Shown here: one piece after another, positions 46,160 to 57,115 of the stretch
How positions within the stretch are numbered: position 1 is the stretch's first letter
How the letters are laid out: the number at the start of each line of letters is the position of its first letter
The notes under the pieces: generated by a model
Told to the model about the DNA's origin: nothing
The model's database searches: none
The model's input: the letters and a program-made list of their open reading frames with translations, nothing else
Assembly: GCF_024763615.1 (NCBI RefSeq)
Contig: NC_077223.1
Span: 67,952,627 to 68,016,626 of the forward strand
Origin: Phlebotomus papatasi
Taxonomy: Eukaryota > Arthropoda > Insecta > Diptera > Psychodidae
Length of the DNA stretch: 64,000 nucleotides
Direction: 5' to 3'
Position numbers and translations under genes: made by a program

Positions 46160-47073
46160 AGGGGAGACTGGGGCAAAAAGTCACAAAACGGATATTTTAT
46201 TTTTTTACAAGCTACTCGAGCGCTTCAAAAATTTCAACTTAGCGCAGTTTTATAGGAAATTTACCGCTCTACAACTTTGTAAAAGTAATTTTCCTCTATT
46301 TTGTAAGGAAATACGTTTATCGAGCCAATTTCTAAAAGATAATTTTATGACCATTCTCAAAAATGCTGGGGCAAATAGTACCAGACATTGGGTATTATCA
46401 TATTTTGATTCGCTTCATTACAGGCTTCCGTAAATTTGAAAAAATACCTAGAGGACATATTTTCATAGTAAATTTATTCATCTACACCTTTTTAAAACAC
46501 CGTTTTCTCTGCGAGAAAAGTGAGAAAACGAGAAAAGCACTTTTCAAGCTTTTTTAGGAAAACACACAAAAGACTGTAAATCGTTTGACCAATGCAAACA
46601 ACAAACGGCGAGACATGATAATGACGTTTCTTTTCGCCGTGAGACGTCAGAAAATGCTTCGCTTTTTTTTTTACATTTTGCTCTATACCTTTTGTTACTT
46701 TTTACCCCAAGTGGCCATTTTTAATAAAAGAATTTCTGGAGAAAAGAACCTCTGTGAAATTCTAAAATAGATAGCGGATTCGTATTCAAAGAATCCAAAT
46801 TATTTTGAAAATATTCACCAGTGCATCAATTTTGGAAAATAAGTAGGTAATAATTGTTATCTTCTGCAAGGAAAATATTTCAAAAATAGGGCTAAAAGTT
46901 TGTATATTTTTTTATTTTCTAAATTCCCTGTTCGAATTCTAAGAAACTTACGACATTGAAGAAGCTCTATGGAGGCTATCTATAGAAAAAAATTTGAGTC
47001 GCTATCTTTTTTACCTTGGAAGATATTGAATTTTGAATTTTTCAATTTGTGACTTTTTGCCCCAGTCTCCCCT
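46160..47073. mobile_element. TIR element, AGGGGAGACTGGGGCAAAA, full-length copy (914 bp)
   Basis: AGGGGAGACTGGGGCAAAAA at the left has an exact complement at the right; the identity continues through 'gtcacaaa'. TA flanks both ends. Frames of 60-65 codons inside show no known domain. It is the uninterrupted reference for 18335-19715 and 53222-53613. Confidence 0.75.
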
Positions 47074-48712
47074 ACTGAACCTAGAAGATTTTTTGTTATA
47101 AGCGAGATATGTTGAAGAAATCTAATAAGTGAAAAATCAAGACAAATGATATTTATTCCTAAGCGCTATACATATTTTTGGTATCAATTTCTTTATAATT
47201 TTTGGGCTCTTTCACATTTTAATATGAGAACCAAATACATTTTAATTTTGAAGACAAAGAACTGTGGATAATTAATGATGATATCCCTTTCGAAAAATCA
47301 CCCTATTTTAGGCAATTAGGTACTTTATCCCTGACCAAATTTGTGAGCAGCAGAGTGTGAAGTGTTGGATGTTCTGTAGACTTTAATTTCATCGAAATAA
47401 CCTCCGAAATTGTTGAATAATTTACACCATAAGCATATTTAGAGGTGTCACTTCCACTGATAACATCTTTCACCACTCAATGATATTGACACCACCCTCA
47501 TATGTAATATTTGACTGATAATTAGATGAAAAAAATTGAAGTGGATTGCAACAAAATTGATGATTAGAGCGATTTGAAACACGCGCGAAGGGTGAATTAA
47601 TCTCCAAAACCTTTCAAATGTTCAAAATATTCAAGACATTTAAAGGGTTTCGCGTGAACTTTTGCATGTGATATAGCCAGTCGACGCAAGGCGTCGCTAA
47701 AAATAGGACGAAGAATTCACAATAATCTTTGAAAGAATGATTTTCAGCAGCGAATGAATAACAATTTTATTGTGAAATATAGTAAAATTTTGTGATTTAC
47801 AAAATCAAAAGGGATCAAAAGACTTTTATTAAGTCAAAAGAACAACTGTTTTATTAACAATTTATCAATTTCAAAGGGATTTTCTGCTTGAGCTTGATAT
47901 TCGTCCTCCGAGAAAAAGGGCCAAAAATTCTCTGAAATCACAGCAAAATGGACTGAGTGGGTGGGCCCTGGTCGCGTGTCTCTGTTTTCAGCAAACAAGT
48001 GCATTATGTCACTGCCGAGGAGTCTTATGGATTACACACTGGCAAGAGTTGTGGTGGTTGAAGGGAGAGGACTATAGAGAGAAGTTTAGTCATCAGTTGA
48101 GAAATATACTTTATATCCTAAGCAAATACACTTTATAATATGTACACCAGAACTCAATATATTGCTTTCTGAAATACAAATAATAATGGGATTTGCAAAC
48201 AGACTGAAATACCCTCGGAAGCCAATATTTCTGCTTATGTTCCAAGAGGAACAAAATTTTCGACAATAACTGGCTAATTTTCTCAGGATTCCCCAACAAA
48301 ATGAGGTTAATACTAACTCATGTTGGTCTTGCTGTGAAATCTAATAAATTCCCCGCCACAATAGACAAGAGAGAGAGAGAACACAAGAATTGAGGGTGTG
48401 ATGCTTCTGTCTCTGGGGTGGAATTATCTACTAATGACAGATTTATTGGAAAATTGCCACGATACACACACGACAAATATTTATTTTTGTGACCTTTCCC
48501 TCTCTTGGCACAAAACGACCCCGCAACCACCTCAAAAATCCAATCAACAACTTTTTCCAGATATTTGAGAATACACAAATGAAATAAAATCAATTTTGGC
48601 ATTTCAATTGTGCACATTTCAAACTGCAGCTCATTTCATGCTAAAGTGTCGCATGTGAATTACTTCCACCCTCAAATGCCATTGTGGTGGGGAGAGGGAG
48701 AAATTATGTTAC
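47074..48712. other. Unique island, no gene recognised
   Basis: No protein-like frame stands out. The longest (99 codons, minus strand, 48318-48617) is unrecognised. A short GA-rich tract is at 48366-48382. Confidence 0.35.
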
Positions 48713-48860
48713 TGGCTGCCAGATACTTTATTTATGTTGAATAAACACCAATTTAGGAGAGGATTGCAAGAGTTTACCCTGGGAAAAATCTCATAACGAG
48801 TTTAGAGAAATTTAATTCTTTAATTCTTCGTTGAAATTACTAACTTTTGTGCAAGGGGAT
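48713..48860. repeat. Inverted copy of 40805-40955
   Basis: See the entry at 40805. On this side the match ends at 'ctggctgccagatacttt', where the sequence joins the unique island without a break. This suggests that this locus is the source and 40.8 kb the derived copy, though the direction is only inferred. Confidence 0.7.
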
Positions 48861-48861
48861 C

Positions 48862-48980
48862 AGGGGAAAGTACTCTCCCCTTGAACGCTCATGCCTTTGA
48901 TTAATGTGAATTTCTTTATAATTTTTCCTACACATAATTATAAAATAATTCATATAAACAATTCATATAAATAGTTCATA
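48862..48980. mobile_element. Half of a TAGGGGAAAGTACTCTCC element
   Basis: Matches the complement of the right half of 40598-40804 from the end to 'ataaaataatt', then stops. The 1.05-kb pogo-like relic begins at 48982. Confidence 0.65.
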
Positions 48981-48981
48981 T

Positions 48982-50047
48982 AGGGTAAGGGCTCATAATT
49001 TTGGACAGTCTGCTTATAAGCATCGATGTTCCAAGTCTGAAGTGCGATATTTTCAATACTAATTGACTTTTTTTGTTACTCTCTTTTCAGAAGGGTTGTT
49101 TAGAAACTTAGCAAACCATTTATCGTCTTATTTTTACTAAAATTAGTTTTAATACGTTTAAAAATGAATTGATATAGAGGTGAATTTGGCTTTTATTTTG
49201 GACAACTTGGTTATTACTTTGGGCAACTTGGCTGTAAATTTGGACAGCTAATTCGCCTCAACAGGATGCCCATTGTTCTTTATTTCATGAACCAATCTTA
49301 CCAAGTCCTCTTCCTGTTCATGTAAGGGAAACGTAGAATGTCACAAGAAGCCCGGAAACTTTCCATATCATTCATTAAAGTGAGTTGGCTTCGATACTCC
49401 AAGTACGTACGGACTCGCTCATTCCCTAGCTTCTCCCGGAGCCCTTCAAGGCTTTTCTCGCTACATCTCTTTCGTAGAGATGATACTCCATTGTTTCTCC
49501 AGGCATTTGTCCACCCTAGTCATCACGAAAGCTAAAACTTCGCGAAATTTCGAGAGAGAAACACCTGTCCAAAATAAGGAGTATCACCTCACTGGTAAAT
49601 GTCTTAAAAAATTTTCCATTTTTCACACGAAAAATATAATTCACAAGACAAATCTCACTTCAGGTCAAATGTACAAACCACCACTAACGTGAATCAACAC
49701 AATATTCAATGAATATTCAATAATATCACTCAAAAAAAAACCGAAGAAACATTGTTAGTACTTCACCACAGCTAAATAAGACTGAAGTAAACACGAAATT
49801 CTGTCATATTTCTTGTAAGCAATTGCTCACACTGAATTTTCAACAAAGCAATTTTAACTCAAATCATATTCAAAATTTAACGATTTTAGTGTTAAAATCT
49901 TCAAAAAAGAACATTTAGATAGAATTCATCATTTATCAAATATTGGAATAAAAATCCATCATTTTAATCAATTTATTTTTAGTGTCCAATTTTATCCTCA
50001 AAGTGTCCAAAATAATAAACTGGACAAAATTATGAACCTTTCCCCTA
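48982..50047 (-). mobile_element. 1.05-kb pogo-like relic, copy 2
   Basis: Ends 'agggtaagggctcataattt' and (complement) 'aggggaaaggttcataattt'. The middle is nearly the same as at 24164-25210, including the minus-strand HEQEEDLV trace. It has an extra short repeat of 'ggacaacttgg' near 49200-49230. Confidence 0.6.
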
Positions 50048-50111
50048 AATAAACTCATTTTAAATAAATACATGAAACCATCACTGCACGCACGAGAATT
50101 TTACCTACCAA

Positions 50112-51670
50112 CCCGACGGCTAACACATTAAATATTGTATTTAAAAAGTTCTTAACTCAATGACTTAATTTTAAGGAATTGTAAAACATCCAACTAAATA
50201 AAATTTGTACTGTCAAGTGCTCTAACTCTGGCGCTTCGCTATGTGGATCGTTATGACTACGCTAACTAAATAAAATCCACTTAAAATAATATTTTTATGC
50301 GTTAAATAAGTGTGTTTAACCGACTCATTTCAAATTTGCGGCAGCTGGGTTCTGTACTAAAAACGTTTTTTCAGAGATATTTTCGCCAATGGCAGCTGGT
50401 TGATTGAAAACATTTATTGTTTTTTTCCATGTGAAAAAAAATTTAAATCCAAAGGTTTAATTAAAAGGGAAGTGTCATCATTCCCCTACAAGGTGAGTAA
50501 ATAGATTTTCATGAAATAATAATATTTTACAAAGAAATTAGTGAATTTGTAGCAGTTTACATTTTGCTCTAACACGGGCGCTTTGCAAATAAATATTTCT
50601 TTCCGCGAATCGCATTGTTCAGCACTGTTTTACTATTTCAGATACCGAAGGGAACAAAGGAAAAGATTTCTAAGAACAAACCTTATTCTAAGGAAGATCT
50701 AAAGAATTCCTTGAAGTGTGTACGAGATGGTTCTACCATAACCTATGCATCTCAAAAATTTGATATACCAAGGGTGACACTGTACAACAAATTGTCTGAC
50801 AGATACCCGGAAGAGTGCCCCAATGGCAGGCCAACAACGCTTACAAAAGAACAAGAAGAAGAACTTGTCATGTGGATCCTAGGATGTGCGGATGGTTGGC
50901 ATACTATCAGCAAGGGACAAATTCTGGACAGCGTCAAAATCATCTGCGAGACTTTCAAAATTCCAAACTATTTTACGGATGGCATATGTTGTGGCAGCTC
51001 TTAAAAATTCTGGACCGAAGGAATGTGTCACAACACTCTTCATGGTGTCTGCTACTGACCAATTTGTTCCTCCAATTGTTGTTCATAAAACTGATATTAC
51101 ACCAAAGATTGCCGTTCACATAAAATATTAAATGAAATAATCCAATAAAAATTTTAAAAATATAATAAAAAATTATTTTCTCGTTTTAATATGCTTAAAA
51201 AATTGAGTGATCCAAATAAAAGACCATTTGATCCAATTAGCGAAGAGGCGATCCACTTAATGAACGCTAACTTATTTCAGTATTATTATTATTTTATAAA
51301 ATTTCTTTAATATTTTTGATAAGTTTTTTAATATAATGTTTCTTAATGAAACAGTGAATAATTATATGAATTTAGAAGAAGTAAAAAAGAATTTCATCAG
51401 TCCAAAAACAAACGTTTAAGTAGCACTCTACAGAAAACGATCCGGTTACCACACCTTACTATATATGAAGGTAAGACAAACGTCAGCGCTTTGTGACGAG
51501 AAGAGAAACTAATATGACATGACTCAGTCTTAACATTAAGTGTTTAAATAAGGCCTTTGTTAAAGTCTTTAATTAAGTATAGTGCATATTAGTAAGATCG
51601 TGTAAAGTATTTTCAATAAGTACTTAATTAAGAATTTTCGACTAAGCACTTTATAAGTAGTTACTATAAT
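50112..51670 (+). mobile_element. Degraded DNA transposon carrying a transposase remnant
   Basis: The left part 'cccgacggctaacacatt' with 'gacttaattttaagg' and the right part ('acgtcagcgctttgtgac', 'taatatgacatgactcagtctt', 'aagtacttaattaag') match the left and right parts of the short elements at 32391-33010. Between them lies the transposase pseudogene. Borders are approximate. It looks like the coding relative of the short elements. Confidence 0.55.
50615..51131 (+). pseudogene. HTH_psq / CENP-B-type transposase, internally deleted and frameshifted
   Basis: A frame from 50615 to 51004 reads, after a possible acceptor (tactatttcag, ending 50641), YSKEDLKNSLKCVRDGSTI with the helix-turn-helix SQKFDIPRVTLYNKL, then RPTTLTKEQEEELVMWIL. 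This is the pipsqueak-type HTH followed by the CENP-B-like HTH of pogo/Tigger and related transposases. In a different frame, about 50997-51131, KNSGPKECVTTLF and PPIVVHKT resemble the DDE-domain segment that contains 'PKERVT' and 'PPFVIFK' in that group. The roughly 80-100 residues normally between them, with the first catalytic Asp, are missing. The gene is therefore dead. A domesticated HTH-only protein is possible but less likely because of the frame break. Confidence 0.7.
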
Positions 51671-52004
51671 GCCTGTAAATCATTTTTTTTTTATTTATTT
51701 TTTCTTATTAGTAAAATTTAATAATTCTTTCATACCCCATACACTGATCTCTTTGTCAATCAATACGATGTTCGAAACACATCGAGGCGCAAGCGCAATC
51801 TGTTTGATGTATCTTTAGCTGATGCTGGAAGGATTCCTGAAATCTTTGTAAAAATGTCAGATCTGTCTGGAACAAGAAAATCATTAAAAAGATGAATTGA
51901 AAAAGAATAGTGAAAATTTGACAAAATTTAACTCCCAACACGAAACACAAATTTATTAAAAAATAGGAAAAAATAGGAAAAAATAGGAAAGTTTGATACT
52001 TTTT
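51671..52004. other. Non-coding AT-rich DNA
   Basis: The word 'aaaaataggaa' repeats three times near 51958-51990. Nothing else is recognised. Confidence 0.35.
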
Positions 52005-52179
52005 GGGGCACTTTACCGATCACTTTTTATCTTTTACTGACCACTTCTTAATTTTTACTGACCACTTTTTTATTTTTTTTTGGACTACTTTTTATAACTT
52101 ACAGACCTCTTTTAATTTTTACTGACCATATTTTATTCTTTACTGCTCATCTTTTATTTTTTGCTGAGCACTTTTTCAA

Positions 52180-52549
52180 TTCAATTTTTTCTCTATGTTC
52201 CTTATGGATTTCACCAATAGCTCTTTTCTGAAAATTTAAGGTATTGAACTATCTTTAAAAATATTATAAATATTATAATGGGCTAAATTCATTTATGGGG
52301 AAGTGAGGCACCTTTGAAAGTGGGGCACCTTTGAAATTGGGATTTTTCCCCTATATTTAAGTGGATCTGAGCCAAATCAAAATATAATTTAGCTTCTCAA
52401 TCAATAAGGCTCAATTTTATTTAAAAACGGGTGAAAAATTCCAATTTCAAAGGTACCCCACTTTCAAAGGTGTACCACTTCCCCTTACATCAAAAAATTA
52501 ATTATTTGTGCGAAGCATAAATCGTTCGAAGGTAGCGCGCTTTCCCCTA
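52180..52549. mobile_element. TIR element, TAGGGGAAAGCGCGCTACC family, copy 4, truncated and interrupted
   Basis: It begins inside the family sequence at 'caattttttctctatgttcc', so the left end was replaced by the satellite. The right end 'gcgcgctttcccct' is intact. At 52294-52487 another TIR element interrupts it. Confidence 0.65.
52294..52487. mobile_element. TIR element, TAGGGGGAAGTGGGGCACC family, copy 5, nested
   Basis: Left 'tggggaagtgaggcacct' and right 'aggtgtaccacttcccctta' are inverted, with a second internal copy of the word 'gtggggcacctttgaaa'. It sits in the host word 'attcattta', matching the host at 14795-14815. Confidence 0.7.
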
Positions 52550-52999
52550 GTGCTCATTTTTAATTTTTTGCAAACCAATTTATATTTTTTACTGACCACT
52601 TTTTATTTTCTAATGTTCATTTTTATATTTGTGCTGACCAATTTTTATTTTTTACTAGCCAATTTTTGCTGCTGATTTTTAATTTTTTTGCTGATCACCT
52701 TTGAGTTTTTCACTAATCAACTCGAATACTTCTTTCTCAATTTTAATTTTTTACTGACCAAATTGAATATTTTTACGGCTCGTTATTAATTTTTACGAAA
52801 AGCTTTTCATTTTTAACTGACCGTTTTTAATAAAATATACTGCTCTTTTTGTAATATTTTACTGATTTATTTCGATGTTATCGTTAATCTTTTAGCCTTA
52901 TTTTGATTCTTTGACCTTTTTGTAAAATTTAAAATTTATGTTTCAATTGTAAAATTTTGAATTTCAGATAATTTTGTTAGTGTCCTCTTTAAAAACAAG

Positions 53000-53219
53000 T
53001 AGGGTGGAGTCTACACTTATGGATGTTATACACTTATGGACAGCGTGCAAAAATCTTAAGTTCTTACGTAAAACAGATTTCGAAAAGTTATAAAATTATT
53101 AGTTTATGATGTAATTAACATTTTTTTTGGCCTTTAGAAATCTGTTTAATGTAATAACTTAAGATTTTTGTGTTGTCCATAAGTGTGTACAACATCCATA
53201 AGTGTAGACTCCACCCTAT
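53000..53219. mobile_element. TIR element, TAGGGTGGAGTCTACACTT ends
   Basis: TAGGGTGGAGTCTACACTTA at the left is the exact complement of the right end. The arms continue through 'tggatgtt' and a second 'acacttatggaca'. Length 220 bp, TA at both borders. Confidence 0.8.
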
Positions 53220-53221
53220 AG

Positions 53222-53613
53222 CGGCTTAAGTCTTTTTCCTTTTTTCCATAGATAGCCTCCATAGACCTTCTTCATTGTTGTACGATTCTTAGAATTCGAA
53301 CAAGAAATTTAGAAAATAAAAAATATTTAAATTTTTAGCCCGGTTTTAGAAATATTTTCCTTACAGCAGATATCAATTTTTATCAATGTTTGATACTATT
53401 TGCCCCAGCTTTTTGGAGAATAGTCTCAAAATTGCCTTTTAGAAAAGGGCTCGATAAAATGTATTTCCTTACAAAATAGAGGAAAATTACTCTCATAAAA
53501 TTTTAGAGCGGTAAATTTTCTAAATACGCTAATTAGAAATTTCTAAAGCATTCGGGTAACTTGTATAAAAATAAAATATCCATTTTGTGACTTTTTGCCC
53601 CAGTTCTCCCTTT
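53222..53613 (-). mobile_element. TIR element, AGGGGAGACTGGGGCAAAA family, deleted copy
   Basis: In reverse orientation it matches 46160-47073. It retains the first terminus ('gactttttgccccagttctc' at the right here), the 'ctggggcaaatagta' block and the 'aagaaggtctatggagg' block. The middle and the other terminus are lost. Confidence 0.65.
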
Positions 53614-53634
53614 AGTTTTTATTACATTTCCATT

Positions 53635-53860
53635 TCGGTATAAGTTTAGTTTATTTAGGTATAAATTTTACCCGATTTAGGTATAGGTTTTACCTGAAAG
53701 TGTTGTAAATTTAATACCATTGTAATTAATGTTTATCCTACTTTGATATAAAATTTTATTCGATTTTATTAAAAATTTTATCTCATCTTGTCTTATAATT
53801 TATATCAAATTTTGTTATAATTTTTATTCAATTGTGGTATAAATTTTGGATCAAAAATGT
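53635..53860. repeat. Degenerate tandem repeat around TTTAGGTATAAATTTTA
   Basis: The words 'ttaggtataaattttacc', 'ttaggtataggttttacc' and 'tgatataaaattttat' follow one another at about 22-28 bp. Low-complexity origin is likely. Confidence 0.4.
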
Positions 53861-55204
53861 TCACACTTTCGAACAGAAGGTGCACGACCTGGAAGAGCGC
53901 CGAAACGTGGAATTGCATTTGGGAGGGTTAAAGGGGCCGCTGAAAGAGCACCCGTAGACAAGGGGGTTGAGATGTATTTGAGAGTAAATGCAATGCAGCC
54001 ATAAATAAACACGCTATTGATTCATTGATTAATCAATTTACCTTCCAGCAGGTGTTTAATTCACATTAGAAACCCCCAATAAATTATCGTCCATTTGTTC
54101 AGCAGAATTGACATTTCGTCCAAAAATCACTGGAGGGTAGAATATCGTGGCCTCGAGATGATGAAAATGACAAGGATGGTGTAAAAAAAAGAGAATGGCA
54201 TGATGGAAAAATTGAAAATAGAAAAGTGTGATAGGAAATTGTGTGGCGGAAAAAGTGTCAATGAGCGAAAAGTCAATTAACATTGGGCTCTTTTGATGCT
54301 CATGATGGTAACAATGGACTCGAATGAGGGTCTTCGTGTCCGGCAAATTGAAAAATAATTAGATTTTCGCATGAAAACGTGCATCAAATGGTGCCATTTA
54401 ATTCGCCGGACATCAAAAGACTAGTGCCCCAAAAGCACCCCAGCACCCACATCGATTTATAGCTTTTCAGCCATTTTCCGCGGTTTTATAATCAATCTCC
54501 TCAATCTCATTGCAGAACAATCCTTACCCGCATAATTAAAAACAATATTGCATAAAAAGGCATTTCCATAAAAAAGTTATTCCCTTTGATTTACTCTTCT
54601 TTTAGAACATTTTAAGATGAAAAAAATTGTATTAGGTGATCTGGAAGTGTTCAATACGTTCAATAAGAAAACAAATCATTCTTCAAAAAGCACTCAGCTA
54701 TTAATAAACTTTCCTCAATACCCTGAGTACAATATCCCAAAGCTATTGCGGATTTTTAAGGCGATCCACCAATCAAGCCGATCGCGAATTCGTCCGACAA
54801 TAAATAGCTTCTTTTTTTTTGTGATTCACAAGAATTTCACAACGAGAGTCAAGATCAGAAGAGAGGCATCTTCTCCTATTATCACTCACTCTTGGATTGG
54901 GTTTGTTGATTCAGTGGTCAAAAATGTGGGAAGGTAACAGCTGACTGACGAGTATTCCACGAGAGAATCGCAGAGATGCCCCGAGATGATCATTTCCCAC
55001 AGCACTTCCCAAAACATTCACTTTCCTCAGACTCAAACGGTTTTATTAATAGCAAAAGTAGCTATTTAACACATCATGAGGAGCAGAGTTGATAAATTTC
55101 TAAATAAAAGATTAAATCAAGGAGTTTTTTTTGTTGCATTATAAGCTATTTCTAACTTATGAAAAATTCTAAGAACTTTTCAATTAATTAAATATTTAAG
55201 GCAA
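53861..55204. other. Unique island, no gene recognised
   Basis: 54000-54560 is mixed-composition DNA with 'attgattaatcaattta' and other TAAT words, possibly conserved non-coding. A 106-codon + frame (54617-54937) is not recognised and lies in ordinary AT-rich sequence. Confidence 0.35.
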
Positions 55205-56350
55205 AAAACAAATGGTCAGTAAAAAGTGGTCAGCATAAAATTAAATTTGATCAGCAAATAATTCGAAATAATCAGTAAAAATTTTCAATTTTGTCAGAAA
55301 AAAGTAAAATTTTGTCAGTAAAAAGTAAAATTTGGTCACTAAAAAGTTAAATCTGGTCAGTAAAAACTTCGAATTCATCAGTAGATGTATTCAAGTTGAG
55401 CAGTAAAACATTAAAAATTAATCAGCAAAAAATTAAAAATAGTCAGTGAAAAGAAAATATGGTCAGTAAAAAATTAAAAATGAGCAGTAAAAATATTCGA
55501 GTTGATCAGCAAAAAATTAAAAATGAGCAGCAAAAAAAATTAAAAAAGCAGTAAAAAATTAAAAGTGGTCAGTAAAAAATAAAAATTGGTCAGTAAAAAA
55601 AATTAAAAACGTTTTTCTACTGATTTTCTACAGAAGATTTTCTACTGATTAAATTTCATTTTTTACTGCTCACTTTTAATTTTTTATTGATCATATTTTA
55701 TTTTTCACTGATCACATTTTAATTTTTTGCTGACCGCTTTATTTTTTACTGACCACTTTTTATTTTTTGCTGACCACTTTTGATTTTCTACTGATCAAAT
55801 TTTATTTTTTACTGCTCATTTTTAATTTTTTACTGACCATATTTTATTTTTCACTGATCACTTTTTAATTTTTTGCTGATCATTTTGTATTTTTTACTGA
55901 CCACTTTTTGTTTTTGACCATTTTTTATTTTTTAATGTTAATTTTTAATTCTTTGCTGATCACTTTTTAACTTTTTACTGATCATCTCGAATATTTCTAC
56001 TGCTCATTTTTAATTTTTTGCTGCTGTTTAAAATTTTTTAACTGAGCATTTTTAATTTTTTGCTGACCAAATTCAATATTTTTACTGCTCATTTTTAATT
56101 TTTTACTGACCACTTTATTTTTTACTGACCAGTTTTTGTTTTTTACTGATCACTTTTCACTTTTTACTGTTCATGTTTCATTTTTTGCTGACCACTTTTC
56201 ATTCAAAGTACTGCTCTTTTTTAATTTTTTACTGATCTTTTTAAACTTTTTGCTGCCCTTTTTTATTTTTTACTGACCATTTTTTTTTTATTTTTTACTG
56301 ATCATTTCGATTTTTTGCTGACCAAATTTGACTTTTTACTGCTCGTTTAT
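55205..56350. repeat. Two-orientation satellite, TGGTCAGTAAAAA then ACTGACCACTTTT
   Basis: From 55205 to about 55615 units read (AG)TGGTCAGTAAAAA; from about 55625 to 56350 they read the complement, ACTGACCACTTTTTA. Units are about 20 bp, degenerate, with GGTCAG, GATCAG and GAGCAG variants. The switch point is near 55605-55660 ('aaacgtttttctactgattt'). It forms a very large imperfect palindrome. Confidence 0.8.
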
Positions 56351-56842
56351 TCAATGCCAATATTTAATGTACTAAAATGACTGAAATAAAAATATGCCCG
56401 AAGAATCGTTTAGTCTTTCACCTTGAAAAACTATTAGACGAAATAATTTAAGATCTTTTATTGTTTGTTGTTTATTTATAAAATTTAGTAGTTGAATTTT
56501 AAATATAGCCATTTTAAGCAAATTCAAGTCGAACTGAGAAATATTGTATGTACCTTATTTACTATATAAACCTGCCGAAAGAAATTCACTTATTGATTGC
56601 ATTTTTTATAGTATTAAGTAATCTAATCCTTATTCATTGCTCGGTTTTGAGCGTGAAAAAACATCTTGATATAAATAAAATGAACCCTCCACAAAACTCT
56701 ACTTTTCGGTTCTAGCTCAATTTTCCATAGGTGGTCTAAGTAAAATATCTAATAGCAAAATTTTTGATATGTTACATTTTGCCCCACGTATCTGTCAAAT
56801 AAAGCAAATTTTGCAAATATTGAAAATCAAGGAAATAACCTT
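56351..56842. other. AT-rich non-coding DNA
   Basis: Nothing recognised. Confidence 0.35.
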
Positions 56843-57115
56843 TTTCCAGGTATGTCAGGGGTGGTTATCCTTTCAGACCTTTCGATCTCCAGAGATATGT
56901 TCCACCAGCAAAATTCCAAGTTTCCCCTGTGGATTCCCAACAGGAATAGAACCACTGAGAGAGACAAATTTCAGAGACATATCACGATTTTCACCACTGA
57001 GTAAGGCGCGCTGTAGAGTCGAAAGTCTTGGCTAAAATATTCGTGTTTTCCTGTCCTGAAAGGATAACCACCCCTGACGAACCCCGAAGGAGTTTACCTC
57101 CCTGATTCTCAAAAT
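56843..57115. mobile_element. Penelope-like terminal remnant, inverted pair
   Basis: Ends 'aggggtggttatcctttcag' and 'tgaaaggataaccacccct' are inverted and further out 'aataacctttttcca' faces 'aaggagtttacctccct'. It is related to the inner element at 22460-22888. The right arm holds a hammerhead-like hairpin; the left arm is too decayed to call. Confidence 0.5.
56993..57032 (+). ncRNA. Hammerhead-like hairpin, degenerate (locus 8)
   Basis: ACCA, CTGAGTA (one core base changed), A, a weak stem GGC...GTC, GAAA, GTC, TTGG. The core change and weak stem II argue against activity. Confidence 0.4.

Larger units (their letters stand above)
52005..52960. repeat. Degenerate 20-22-bp tandem repeat, ACTGACCACTTTTTATTTTT
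   Basis: Units near ACTGACCACTTTTTATTTTT, with CTGATCA and CTGCTCA variants, run from 52005 to 52175 and again from 52550 to about 52960. Between them are the remains of a TAGGGGAAAGCGCGC element (52180-52549). The same units occur at 55.2-56.4 kb. Confidence 0.75.

Noticed and set aside
54617..54937. 106-codon + strand open frame
   Set aside because: Composition is like the surrounding AT-rich DNA, with no domain and no splice or promoter context.
55205..56350. Regularly spaced short repeats resembling a CRISPR array
   Set aside because: Units are degenerate, spacers are A/T-rich and not unique, orientation flips, and the context is eukaryotic.
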